A stretch of DNA of 64,000 nucleotides from Isoetes taiwanensis (lineage: Eukaryota > Streptophyta > Lycopodiopsida > Isoetales > Isoetaceae). The notes beneath the pieces were generated by a model. It was not told the origin of the DNA and did no database searches. It saw nothing but the letters and a program-made list of their open reading frames with translations. Below are positions 1 to 10,870 of the stretch, piece after piece. The position numbers were made by a program, and so were the translations under genes. Where the stretch lies: positions 62,001-126,000 of the forward strand of contig JAJEKV010000050.1 of assembly GCA_021234155.1 (NCBI GenBank), in the 5' to 3' direction. Position 1 is the stretch's first letter. Each line of letters opens with the position of its first letter.

Positions 1-1830
1 ATGAAATGGTACCTCCTGCAACATGTCGTCCTCCTGACAGGCCTAAAAGAAAATAGGATAAGAGAGAAGACAGGGATAAAGAAAAGTGTGTGTACAAGTA
101 CACACATTGTGGTAATGCCGAACATAATGAATGCAGCTGCAGAAATCCCTTTTGACATTTCCATTGCAGATTTTTGTCATAATGATTTTCTAAAATTTAT
201 TTTCCAAATTACTGTCCCTATAAGAAACACTTCCTCTGTAAAAAATGATCCTCTATGCAAATACGTGCTTTTTGGTGATTTTTTAAAGGCCTATTTGGGG
301 AAATACTAAAGAATTAAGGACATTTTGGGAATTTCATTAAGCAAATATTCAAAGCATCCCCACAACTTACGCAACTAGATGGTCAAGGAAGACCATTAAG
401 CAAACGGAGACAGAAATCTCAAACACTTGCATGACCCTATTCCAGCATGCTTGAATGCTAATGCACTGCATAAATGAATGTTCAATAGTATCTTCTACTT
501 GACTAGCTATGGCACACCAAGAATCCACGTCTGTGACCATCCCTCGTCACATATGACAAATACGTCGGATACGTTGATGAACTTCCCCCTACTGACAAGC
601 ACATCGATGAGCAGGCCGTCCATCTAACTTACAGTTGGGATGGCTAAAGTGGACGAGTAGAGGACATGCTCATCTCTTCATCTATGGGCACCTATATACA
701 GTTGAAGCAAATACGCTATATTAGCAACTATCACAAATGATAATACGATATTGATAAAGTGTGCCACCTTGAAGGGTGACGCCCATCTACCCATCCTAAC
801 ATATAACTGTTAAAACATGCTAAATATTACGGCTCCTACCTCAGGCTCAGACTCAATAGGAAGAATGACTGATGGAAAGATCTTCTAGATAATTGCAGAC
901 AGACTCAAAGCAATGGCATTGGCTGGCATAGAACAATGGCTTGGGTTGACCACTCCATCTGCCTCTCCTTTGCATACTTTACAGATAGCTTGAAAAGCAT
1001 TGGGCCTTGAATGTCGTATCTCAGAGACGTGATCTCAAAGGACTACTCCAAGGGAGTTGGCGAGTCTGTTTTTTTTTGCTAACATGTTTGTTTTTCAACA
1101 TTTATGTTCAACATCATAGTGGCCAAATCAAAATCACTGGTATATCTGAAAAAGAAAAAAAAAAAAGAAATGGCTAGGTATTTCTTTCCAAAAACTATAG
1201 TAAAAGGGCTCAACTTTGTTGCTGCTTCTATTTGTTTATTCAGAATCTTCTTGGCAGATCTTCAGGTGTACATTTTATTTTATTTTATTTTTATTTTTGG
1301 AGGACAAGTAAAAAGTTTATTAATCAAAAGTAAACAACAAGATGTACATCTCTAATCTAGTTGTGTAAGCACAAGAAAATGCTCCTGAAACACAATTCTG
1401 AAGCATTATGTATTTAATCCAGCATAGGAGACTAATGATAAGAAATAATTTGAAGATATAAATTCAAAATACAGTCCTTCGCTTCTTCTCTGAGGGAGGA
1501 AGATATTTATGCCATCAGTATTTTAGCCTGGGCTATGGCAATAACACTACAAACAAATGAATAAATGCATTGGAAAATGTGCCGCCTATGACGCTCCCAG
1601 ATTGACCACACTAACTAACCAAACTCTAGATGAAATGCATTTTGCTTAGTTGAGACCCATGCACTTGGGTAGGATACCAAGAAAATAGATTGGCTATCTA
1701 GTATACTATTACATAAATCTTGGGGTCAGGACCATGCTGGTTGAACTTTTGGACAAGAAAAGAAGCAACGATCAAGTGTTTCGACATCTGAAAGACGAAG
1801 CGAATATATTGCAGATTTAAGATCACTAGT
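1..1830. other. intergenic, no gene seen
   Basis: AT-rich sequence with only short open frames. The 102-codon frame at positions 1-309 has no recognisable domain or splice context and I do not treat it as a gene. Short A-rich and T-rich runs occur near 1150 and 1275. Confidence 0.6.
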
Positions 1831-1838
1831 AAATGTGT

Positions 1839-1855
1839 GCCCGGCGTTGCCGGGC
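1839..1855. repeat. perfect 7-bp-arm GC hairpin
   Basis: GCCCGGC, then GTT, then GCCGGGC: a perfect inverted repeat in otherwise AT-rich DNA, preceded by CACTAGTAAATGTGT. Similar GC hairpins following an ACTAGTAA-like word are common repeat signatures in plant genomes. Assigning this one to an element class would be a guess. Confidence 0.5.
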
Positions 1856-2159
1856 TAATGTCCCAGCATATATTTTTACTCGGCCTTTAATGTCCATATG
1901 TGCAGCTTCAACAACAACACATGCTGATATTGGCAAGAATGGACATTATTTGCGTTCGTAATTATTTTTGTTATTGAAATTGTATAAAATGACAGTATCA
2001 TCAATGTGTTAACTTTTTTGGGGGGGAGGGGGGCAGTTGACCTACCTCTAAAGATGAAAATTTAGAAAGACAGATCCAAAACTTATGCTCAAAAATGTCA
2101 CCCTTAGAAGTAGTTTACACTAATAAAAATTAGGTACATACCTAGGTGTTATTCAGGCA

Positions 2160-2345
2160 CTATGGTCGGGCTAAGATTTGCAAGTGTTTCAGGTGTGAGT
2201 GATATTTTGCTCGCACGTTGCCCGAGCTGAAAGTGTGAGGGTTTTACAAGTGTTAAAATGCTTGTAATATATCTAGTCATTGCTCGGGCTACATTTGCAA
2301 GGGTTTTAGACAGTGTGTTGTTTTGCTCGAGTATTGCTTGCACTA
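2160..2345 (+). repeat. diverged ~60-bp repeats
   Basis: A block resembling GGGCTAAATTTGCAAGGG followed by TTTTAG recurs near 2167, 2225 and 2285, and once more near 3227. Copies are heavily diverged. The minus-strand open frame across them reflects the repeats and is not a gene. Confidence 0.35.
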
Positions 2346-2571
2346 TATGTGTTCAGGCTGAATTGACTTCGTTGCGTGCAAGTGATACCGTGCAAGCGAT
2401 ATCATTTGAAGAGATGGTGCAATTGGACAATGCATGAAGCCTCTGGAGTAATTCTCTCCATTTGGTGTATGTTATAGTTGTGTATCAACCACTTCAAACA
2501 AACACCATTACTACGAACATATAGGCATGTTCTTTAGCCTAAATTCTAGTTTCTTTTCTCTCCTTTCCCCC

Positions 2572-2706
2572 TTGTTCGGTTTAATGGCTAGTCCAATGGG
2601 TTAGCAAATAAAAGATCTTGTGCTTAAGTCTCCGAGGGTCTGTCATATGTCCTCATGGATGCTACCAATGTGGCGTGACATAAAAAATACTATCTATCTA
2701 TCTATG
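2572..2706 (+). mobile_element. SINE-like element with (TATC)n tail
   Basis: A short element starting with a tRNA A-box-like block (TGGCTAGTCCAATGGGTTAG, 2585-2604), continuing through a degenerate B-box region near 2627-2640, and ending in a conserved block GGCGTGACATAAAA followed by (CTAT)n at 2690-2706. The same 3' end occurs on the minus strand at 41,470-41,505, which makes this a dispersed family. The head also resembles the one at 33,906 (TGGC, CAATGG-TTAG, CTTGTGC). About 135 bp is short for a plant SINE, so it may be 5'-truncated or a diverged copy. Confidence 0.5.
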
Positions 2707-2940
2707 TATCTCTATGGTAGACACATTTTATTGCAACAATATGCCAAATGAGAAACGTCTATGGAAATATAACTATTGATAGGTTCTTTTTCTTTTCTTT
2801 CTTGGGTCATTCTACTCGAGCATAAATTCCCTTTTTTTGTGATCTCAATGCTCTTTTTAAATTGACTTCGAGAGAGTTTAGAATGGGAAATAACTGAACA
2901 GGTCATTTCACATAAGTAAAGAAATTTAGATGTGTTGAGA

Positions 2941-3115
2941 CAATCTTTCACATGTAAAACATTACCTTAGAAATTCATCTAATCTTTTACATGTGAAAGA
3001 TTGTTTTCAACTAATTTCATCGCTCATCCAGATGATATTATACAAATTCATCTAATCTTTTACATGTGAAAGATTGTTTTCAACTAATTTCCTCCCTCAT
3101 CCAATGTGATGATAT
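2941..3115. repeat. 73-bp tandem duplication plus inverted repeat
   Basis: A segment starting AAATTCATCTAATCTTTTAC at 2971 is repeated at 3044 (period 73). Both contain CTTTTACATGTGAAAGATTG, whose reverse complement CAATCTTTCACATGTAAAA lies just upstream at 2941-2959, giving a potential hairpin of about 19 bp per arm. Confidence 0.7.
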
Positions 3116-4180
3116 TATTTGTTAAATGTTAGATGGGTCTTACACAAAGAGATGGTGCAAATTATCAAGTGGCACCTAAAACCTTTTATTGGGTTAAGTG
3201 GCATTATCGAGTGTTGTTTGGCCACTGATCAAGCTAAATTTGCGAGGGTTTTAGGAGAAAACATTGTTTGCTACTAAAAGTTTGCATTATATGCATTTGT
3301 GATGGCATTTAAAAAGTAAATACTGCAAACCCTTATGCAAGTAAGTCTTATGATCTCATTATTCATCTGATATCATGGCATGAGAATATGAGACCCAAAA
3401 AAATAAAAGGAAATACCAAACTGTGTAGAAAGACTTAACCGTCCATATACCATATAACAAAGAGAAATGTTAAGAAATGTCGGCCTAAAGCTAATGAATA
3501 AAATGACTATTTAAAAGAAAAGAAATACGAAATTAAGACTTAACCGACTATTTAAAGGAAAAGAAACACGAAATTTAGATGCATTTGGACGGTGCAAGAA
3601 ATATAAAATTGAGATGCATTAGGCAGTGCATCTTCGTCTTCATATGCAAAGAGCATCACAATTGTTGCCTTGTTAACCCAATATGTGTGGAGAACATATA
3701 GGCTTAGTTGGATAAACTTTTTTTCTTAAATCCGGCATTACCATCACCAAGAGCTTTGGATCACGCATGCATGGTTAGCATTGAAGCCTCATTTCCTTTT
3801 CTTCATCATATGAGTTGGGTCTTCAAGCCATAACAGAGGTCCACATCATAATTATACCATCACATCATCAACAGCTCCATCATGCCATCATGTGCTGCCA
3901 TCGTACAAAAGCAGCATACAATTTCGAATCCATTTCCAGTTGCTTGTATTATATTTTACCTGCAGCATAAATATAGCATTTTCTTGTTTTTCTCAATCTA
4001 CACATAAATACAAAAAGCACTATGTAACTGCTAATCTTTGATAATCGATGGTGCACATAAGAAGGGTTGCATCAGAATTTACTTACTATCTGCAAATAGA
4101 CACTCCAAACATTTACCTTGGAATTTATAGCTCCACTGCATAAATTGTAGAGCAACATGTGATGATAAGGCCAATACATT
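3116..4180. other. intergenic, no gene seen
   Basis: AT-rich. A short direct repeat of GACTATTTAAARGAAAAGAA occurs twice near 3503 and 3547. I see nothing else. Confidence 0.5.
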
Positions 4181-4184
4181 CCAT

Positions 4185-4240
4185 GGGATTTGAACCCTCA
4201 AGTTTCCAACATAAAACATGTGGCCTTAGTCTGCCAATAT
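4185..4240 (-). mobile_element. tRNA-like A/B-box pair (SINE head or dead tRNA)
   Basis: On the minus strand an A-box-like TGGCAGACTAAGG (about 4236-4224) is followed roughly 40 nt later by a good B box, GGGTTCAAATCCC (4197-4185). The T-arm pairs only at its inner three bases and no acceptor stem is apparent, so this is not an intact tRNA. It is best read as a tRNA-derived SINE head or a decayed tRNA gene. Confidence 0.45.
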
Positions 4241-4946
4241 TAATGACACATAGAACAAAAGATGATGTTATTCATATGTGGTTGCATATAAAAAGACATG
4301 AATAGAAATCTCGTTTGAAACAACAAACAATGGTTATAAAATACTAACATGCACATGTGTTTGTGCTTGCCAACTTTTTCAATTGAAGGGGCAATAACAG
4401 AAGATAGCCTGATAATTTGAAAGCCTTGCAATACCTTCGCCAAAACGTGCATTAGAATATTTAAATTGAGACGGCTGAACATTACCTGAGGGTCGTTCTG
4501 GCCAATTATACTTTCAGAGGTGGGGCCGTCAAGAGTTGAGCATAACTACCTGATGAGAAAAACTTGCTGCCATTAGCAAGCTACATACGTCACAGAACTA
4601 CATAAAATAGTTCTTTCTTTGAACCAGATAATAGTTAGACTCATTAAAGGGGATTGGCTCATCTTTTATTATGAAAAAAATAGATAAGACAATAGTTCCC
4701 AAAAAAGGAGCAGAGAACTCTAAGCGGACAGATATGAAATCAAATCAAAAGAGAACTTTGAGTAGGCAGACCATGACTGAGTGGACAATCCATACCTTCA
4801 ATAATTATAAAAGATATACATAGTGGACTATCCAGCAAATAAGCTACGATGGCTCCTATAAATGTGAATAACTTACAACCAATTAAAAATATTAAGCATG
4901 CATCAAGAAAAGTATTTATGGTAGTGCAGAGGTACGAACACCACAT

Positions 4947-5433
4947 TTATATTTTGTTAACTCTGTCCAGCTTTTGGAGATGGCTTTCATGGAAAGGAAG
5001 TAACATCCTCCTATATATAAAGCATTGTGATAATGAAAATGTGGAAAGGAAGATCAGATCATCACTATTTTGCTACCTTTTCACTGTTCTCTGAGGTACG
5101 CCGTCAAGCTCTGCGAAAAATGATGACATTTTAGACCATGTGCTATTATTGCTACAAATATTTGCAAAGGTAAAAGACTAAACTATGATCAATAATGTTC
5201 AATGGATTGACTTGCAAGTAACTAAGTATGAAACCAAATCAACAATAAATCCACCATTTCTAGGGCCAGCAATGGCAAGGAACTCTAATCGAATAATACT
5301 TTGTGTAGATTTCAGAAATAGCACATAGTAATGTGTTTTCTCTACAAAAGGTATAAATTGTATACCTGGTCCAAATGCAATCAAAGGGATGCAAGGCACC
5401 TGCACTTGCTCACGATCTTCCAAGATTTTTGGC
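4947..5433 (-). CDS. unidentified spliced gene, three C-terminal exons
   Basis: Three minus-strand exons join in phase. Exon 5433-5366 follows a pyrimidine-rich tract ending TGTAG and ends at a GTATAC donor. It encodes PKILEDREQVQVPC and then IPLIAFGP. Exon 5110-5077 (after CGCAG, before GTAGCA) completes the split codon and encodes ELDGVPQRTVK. Exon 5010-4947 (after TATATAG) again completes the codon and encodes RRMLLPFHESHLQKLDRV, then ends at a TAA. Two successive phase matches plus splice consensus argue for a real gene. I do not recognise the family. Upstream exons are not seen; a chromovirus fragment begins about 160 bp upstream, so they would lie beyond it. Other exon-like pieces near 4487-4552 and 4790-4855 do not fit this phase chain. 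Confidence 0.5.
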
Positions 5434-5594
5434 CTACACAGGGAGAAAAACAGGTAAGTGCAAAAAGAAAAAAAAAAAAAAAGAATTAGTCAAGTGTGAA
5501 GATGGAAGTGCAAAATAGTGCTACGATGCTTATTGGTCCTTTTAGTGCTTGGGAACATGAAAATGAACATGTTCTGGCCATGGGTTTTATTTGC

Positions 5595-6332
5595 GATGTT
5601 TCATCAATTATCAGTAGGATGATCGGGCTGATTGGTTAACCTTGGCAAAATTCACTTACAATAATTTTGTCCATGCTTCTACGGTCAGATACCGTTCTTT
5701 ATTAATTCTGGTACTCATCCTCGATAGTTATTCCCCTAGGATATGACTCAGTCAAATCCCAGTGCCAAAGCCCAGCTCAAAAAGCTCTGCATGCTCCACG
5801 ATGATCTTCAGTACCATCTTCTTCAGGCTCAAGCATATTATTGTCATCATGCTAATCAGCATTGCCAAGATGCCCCCGCTTTTGCAGTTTGGTGGTCTTG
5901 TTTGGTTCTTGCGCCAAGACCTGCTAGCATCTCATCCTTGTAACAAGCTCGACTACTGGCGCTTGGGCCTTATCGAATCATTGACAGAGTATGCCTTTTC
6001 TTTGGCCTTTTGAGGCTTCCACTGTTATTTCGGCTACATCCGATGTTTCGTCTCTCTTTGCTGGAACCCTCTAAGACAAATACCTTTCTATCGAGTATCC
6101 CTACCTCCATCACCAGTCGAGATTGATGATCATGAGGAAATTGAAGTTCAAGAAATTTTGGACTCCAAGTTCCTGCGGCATTGTCTTGGTTGATTGCAAA
6201 GGTGGACTTGTAAACCTGCCAAGAATCTGACTAACGCTCATGACAGGATTGCGAAGTTCTATTGATGTTACCCAGACAATCCTAGTCTAAGTACTATGGT
6301 TCCAGTTCGGTCAACTCGTCGTTGATAGTGTG
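5595..6332 (+). pseudogene. integrase C-terminus + chromodomain remnant
   Basis: Integrase joins retrotransposon cDNA to the genome, and chromodomains at its C-terminus are known to direct chromovirus integration toward modified histones. Here the coding trace switches frame repeatedly: one frame is open over 5743-5943, another over 5762-6013, and the chromodomain is in yet another stretch with stops after the EILDSK block. The protein would be non-functional as read. The stop at 6330-6332 falls at the likely LTR start. Family assignment rests on the ordered motifs and is firm; the exact clade is not determined. Confidence 0.8.
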
Positions 6333-6750
6333 ACGACCATCTGAGTATTATACTTGTACGTATAAAGATGATCGTCACATGGATGGAAAAGGTAGTTGCA
6401 CAAAGCAAACTTGAACTCATAACCTTCTAGCACGTTTGCCCAGTCTGCTACCAATACTTGTTGAAAATATTCAATTGCATGTCCTCATATGCATAGCAGT
6501 TTCAGAACAGCTTCAAACATTCCAGAACCTACGTGCATGTGCGACACTTGATGAGATCTCATCCGTTAGAGTCACTCGATCCTGACCATCGGTCTAGATA
6601 TATATAGAGGATTCTCAAGACCAGTCTTGAGCCTTCTAGCTCAAGCCCTTGTATTTCTGCTCTGATCTATCAAGTGTTTCCAGTGTTTCAACATACTCCT
6701 TACATATTTCTGACGTATTTCTTCTTGTTTTCGTGTAGGTTCGGGACAAT
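6329..6750 (+). repeat. probable 3' LTR of the chromovirus
   Basis: It begins TGTGACGACCAT directly after the chromodomain region. It has a TATA-like box (GATATATATAGAGG, about 6597-6610), then a CTTGAG/CTCAAG hairpin near 6625-6645 in the expected R region, and may end at TTCGGGACA near 6749. No clear polypurine tract is visible before it and there is no second LTR in the window to fix its borders, so both ends are estimates. Confidence 0.5.
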
Positions 6751-7299
6751 TTTGCTCAAAGTGTGCAATCTACAAAGCAGATATAATTGAAAAGTATACT
6801 GGTTGAAGACTTTTCCACTTCATCCCCATGATTTATAAGAGTCGTAGGATGGATTATAAGAAGAACTATTGTGAAGATTCAATTAGCTGTCTTTGTGGAG
6901 TAACAAGATCGTGTACTTTCATATCAGAAAATTTTATTTCCTTGTAAAATGGATTTAGCTTTCAAAATAGCCTTTTATGTCATCTAGAGAGATCCACATG
7001 GCGTTACGATGCTTGTTAAGTCTTTTGCCTGATCTATCTTAATTAAATAATCTATTAGGCTAAGAGGTCTTTAGGATTAAGTGGAAGACGTTTGGCTTAA
7101 AGCTATTGATTAAGATCCATGTCGCCTTGTACATGTCCTCAATGAGCCGTAATACAAAATCAGATGTTGGACCAGGCGGTCCTAAGCAGCTCATCATAAT
7201 GGGGATGTTGAATGGACCAAGGGGGATTAAACCTGGGGCATAAAAATCAGGTTTAAATGGAAAAAACAAGAAATCATATACATTAATTCTTTTTTTTTT

Positions 7300-7323
7300 T
7301 GGGTTGCCCCTAGGGGGGCAATC
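7300..7323. repeat. GC palindrome
   Basis: GGGTTGCCCC, a short centre, then GGGGGCAATCCC: an imperfect inverted repeat after a poly-T run, only 13 bp before a second longer hairpin. Confidence 0.5.
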
Positions 7324-7336
7324 CCTTGTTTATGTG

Positions 7337-7392
7337 GGTTTTTGGTATATTCATGGTATATGCTAGCATATACCTAGAATATGCCAAAAACC
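7337..7392. repeat. 56-bp near-perfect hairpin
   Basis: The left arm (GGTTTTTGGTATATTC then TGGTATATGC) is answered by the right arm (GCATATACC then GAATATGCCAAAAACC) around a TA centre, with only small interruptions. This resembles a MITE-type fold-back or an end of one. No target-site duplication is obvious. Confidence 0.7.
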
Positions 7393-9759
7393 TACTAAAA
7401 CCTGTTGTATTTGTAAATGTTAGGTCATCCCCGTTGCCCGGTAGGCCGCATACCCCATCTAACCTAAGTTTGGATCCTGATCCGCCATAGATATTTTGCC
7501 CGGTTTACAATAGGACCAAGCAAATACTCTTCATGTATCTTGGATCACAAAAGGGCGCCATCCCAGTATTCCGCGAATTCCGCCGGGTAGGTCGACGGAT
7601 TTTTTGGATTTTATGAGCGGAACATAACCATGTTCTTGCAAAGTTGGTATTAGGTGGCCCCATTATCCCATTGCGGCACATCCGGTACATAACTTGTTTC
7701 TTATATGGTTCTCTCTCTTCTTTGCGGCGGTGGCCAAGGCATGATAATTTTTATGCTTAACGGTGATACACCAAATTTAAGTTCAACGCCTTAGCTTCGA
7801 CATGATTACGTCCTTACTAATCGATCCTTCCACATCCCTATCATTTTGAATCTATAATTATTGTGACTAACTTTTCTTCTTCAAACTCCATATGATGTTG
7901 CATCTACCTTACCACTTGTCCTTGAAGAAGCTATGACACATGAGTTACATTTGCATCGGGAATCCACGAAACTTCTGACTGCAATAGATGTATCTATCAT
8001 TTTGATTGGTCATGGTTTTCTAAAGGCATTCTTGTTATATGGTTGAAACCCTATTTAGTTGACCACGACCTCTTTTTTGTTCTAAAACCAAGTTTCACAA
8101 TGGGCGATATCGGATGTAAAGGGGTTATAGAAGCCTTTGTTCAATTGCACAAGGAAAATCGATTTATAGGTATTCCTTTTATCTCCAATTACGACGTCTT
8201 CCAAAATAAAGAACAAATGAATTAACATCTCCGAGTCTTGCTAATTTTCGCATCCCATAGGAAGAAGTTCTTACATTATTTGTAATATTACGAAACTTGT
8301 GGTTAAGAAGTCTTCTTGAATTTATGCGGCTTAATCAATTTACTTTGGTTTTAAAAGCGGCTTAATCAATTTTCTAGTTGATCCTTATAGGTTGATGTTA
8401 GAATCAATTCATTTCCTTCATTGCATTGGGCATTGTTTTAGGATGTCAAATTAAAATCATTTGCCTATTTGACCCGGGGGATAACCGGCTTGTCAATCTG
8501 GGATTGCACGCAGCTTGAACAAAGATATCGATATTGAGGTGTGTTTTGTGATATATGATCGTGTTTATATGCTCAAAGTATATTGACCGCTGCTCTATGC
8601 TCTGTATATAGGTTGAATATATTGACCTTCCGGGCGGGACATCGGTTAGGGTACACGGATATGAAACCTACTGTTGAATTTGGAGCAATAACATCGGATT
8701 AAGCATATCCCTTAGAAGGTGACTTGGGAGAAATCATTGTTTGCTACCACAAGACCCGAAACAATGCTTGGTGATACTTGCAATTCGGATCCATCTAGAT
8801 GATCCAAGATATCACGAAGCTGCATGGGAAATTTGCAATTCATCCCTTCAATGGGAGAAAGCTTGCCATCATTTGTGATAGAGAACTAGTCGATATGTCC
8901 TTTGGCAGTGCGGTGAAGGTACTCAATGTGTTCCTATATCTATTTGTTCTCCATGTTTAGGCCAATTACGATTGGTATTCATATTGCGAATAACTCCGGC
9001 ACATGACCCAAACGACTATAAAGTTGGCAAAGCGGCACAACTTGCCATTTATTAATATTTTTACGGTGATGGTAATATAAATAGCAATGGTGGGACTCGA
9101 GTTCGAAGGGATTAAAAGCGGTTTGATGCACGTGTTCTTTGTCGTAATCGCATTGGAGGAAAAGGTATGAACCTCCTTGATCTCTTGAGCAAACCTAAAC
9201 CACATATTTAGCTTTTGATTGATCAATAGTCTTACGGAAAATAAAAATGTTCGATGAGGCAAAATTGCACATGAAGCTAATATGTAGCATAATAACGAGG
9301 GGTTTTTGTGTTTTTATGCAGCTTTTCACAAAAGGTTTTCCTAAGATTTCATGGCGTATTGAATGGATGTACTAATCATTACATCTAGAGTGCACCATTT
9401 CTTAGTCGTTGATTTAGCTCTTTTTTTTTTTTTTCAATGGTCCAACATCCAAGGGCTCACAACAAAAGCCCTCGTTTTATTTTAGGGTTGAACATGCAAG
9501 CCTAAGTGGATAGCATTTCGGGGCATTCTTGCAAAAATTAATGTTCTTGTGCTTTAGTCGCAGAGGAGGATGATCTTGGCGGATGCTTGCTTCAGCTCAC
9601 GGTGGGTTTAGTGTGTTGATACTCTTATTTTCATGTGAGCAAATTTTAAGTGGTGCCCAAAAAGCTCTCCACGGGGGAAAAAGCTATGGAAATGTCATGG
9701 GCGTTTTTTGTCCGGAGGATTGAGTTCGGCAATGGCTTTCCCCCTCATGCGGGTTGCTA

Positions 9760-10870
9760 GATATTCCTTCTGAGTTAATCTTCAGGTCAACTGGGTGCCT
9801 CAAGCAGCTCCGGTGCCTCAATGTATTCTTTCATGCACGACAAGCAATGTATTCCACTTTTAGAATCGCATTCCATGGCATCATCGAGATAGCTTCCTCG
9901 GCCTCTGGCTGTAGCTTGCATGCGCCAGGCGAAATCATGCTACCAAAGTGCTTTGTTGATGGAACAATGCCATAGTACTCATACATACAAATGAAGTGAT
10001 GATAGCCTTCATTTACACGGCACCATGATGTCTGCAATGAGACGAAGCGGCTTGCTAAACTTGCCGCGCCGAGTAACCCATCCAGCGTTATCTTTTGTAC
10101 TAATTCCAATATTCTGCCTACATCATCCTCATTACGGTATACACCTCAATCATATTATTGCATGAGATTGTGTTGCCTTCTTTGCGAGAGGAAAAACACA
10201 TAAAATGCTTCATCCTTGCTTCCATACTTGCCATATGCGTTTATTAAAGCATTTTCTATGCCTGTATCTGGTATAAGACCCTTCTCAAGAACGTGCATAT
10301 GGATCAACCTGCATTGTTCCAGGGAAGCAGCTTTGGCACAGACATTCAAAACAGTGATAATTGTAAGCCAGCCCCATTCTAGGTCTTCTACTTGCGTTTG
10401 CCAGAATAGAAGAAGGGCCTCCCTCCCACCACAATTCCATGTATGTGCTGAAATTATAGTATTCCATGATACTAGATCGCGGAAATTCATGTTATCAAAT
10501 ACAATAACAGCATCCTCCAAAAGCGCCATCGGGAAGCGGCTTTTGGCACGAGCATCAAAGCGATGATAATTGTAAGCCCGTCCCATTACCAAGGCCATCA
10601 ACTTGCCTTTGCGGAATAGAAGAAGGGCCTCCTCCCACCACAATTCCATGTATGTGCTGAAATTATAGTATTCCATGATACTAGATCGCGGAAATTCATG
10701 TTATCAAATACAATAACAGCATCCTCCAAACTGCCACACTTGTCATACATGTAAGTTTCAACATCTCATTTTTCAATAGAATGCTACAATGCTGTTTGCA
10801 GTTTGTTGTTATGTCGGATTATTTGGGATGTGGGACAGCAATGAGGAAAGCCTTTTGGAGTTATGCAGCT
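9760..10870 (-). pseudogene. PPR protein gene, frame-broken, PLS/E-type
   Basis: PPR proteins bind organellar RNA, and E/DYW types act in C-to-U editing. Reading the minus strand from about 10,760: MYDKCGSLEDAVIVFDNM, NFRDLVSWNTIISAH, then GREALLLFWQ, WLTIITVLNVCAKAASLEQC, LIHMHVLEKGLIPDTGIENA, NAYGKYGS, then NEGYHHFICMYEYYGIVPS and EAEEAISMMPWNA. These match successive L/S/P repeats and the start of the E region. The frame changes several times, part of the repeat region is duplicated (see next entry), and no start codon or DYW end can be followed. It is either a pseudogene or an intact gene seen through indel errors; the duplication favours a pseudogene or misassembly. Confidence 0.8.
10310..10732 (-). 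repeat. ~209-bp partial tandem duplication inside the PPR gene
   Basis: The block from TTGGAGGATGCTG onward appears twice (near 10,730 and 10,521 on the + axis, period about 209). The first ~90 bp of the two copies (EDAVIVFDNMNFRDLVSWNT) are identical, while the remaining ~110 bp differ at roughly a fifth of positions. The period is not a multiple of three, so the duplication shifts the frame. Confidence 0.75.

Larger units (their letters stand above)
5590..6750 (+). mobile_element. truncated Ty3/gypsy chromovirus (3' end)
   Basis: The region reads, across several frames, as the C-terminal part of a Ty3/gypsy polyprotein followed by a probable 3' LTR. Order: end of the integrase core (LAKFTYNNFVHAST-like, about 5640-5690), a coiled segment (LHDDLQYHLLQAQAYYCHH, 5790-5850), the GPY/F-type module (about 5880-6050), then a chromodomain start (EEIEVQEILDSK, about 6135-6170). 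No gag, protease, reverse transcriptase or RNase H precedes it and no 5' LTR is present, so it is a 5'-truncated, non-autonomous relic. It sits just upstream of the three-exon minus-strand gene fragment. Confidence 0.85.
6751..9755. other. intergenic, no gene seen
   Basis: No recognisable coding sequence. Contains the hairpins listed separately at 7300-7392 and scattered 60-100-codon open frames without domains or splice context. Confidence 0.5.

Noticed and set aside
1..309. 102-codon open frame at the window edge
   Set aside because: No recognisable domain, no splice or promoter context, and compatible with chance in AT-rich sequence.
2018..2034. G-quadruplex from the G-run GGGGGGGAGGGGGG
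   Set aside because: Only two G-runs after a T-run with no four-tract arrangement; also a likely homopolymer error site.
4185..4240. Functional tRNA gene
   Set aside because: Good B box but no acceptor stem or anticodon arm pairing; listed as a tRNA-like head.
5620..5745. Minus-strand exon with a GTAAGT donor near 5655
   Set aside because: The plus strand here matches the integrase core of the chromovirus, which explains the sequence better.
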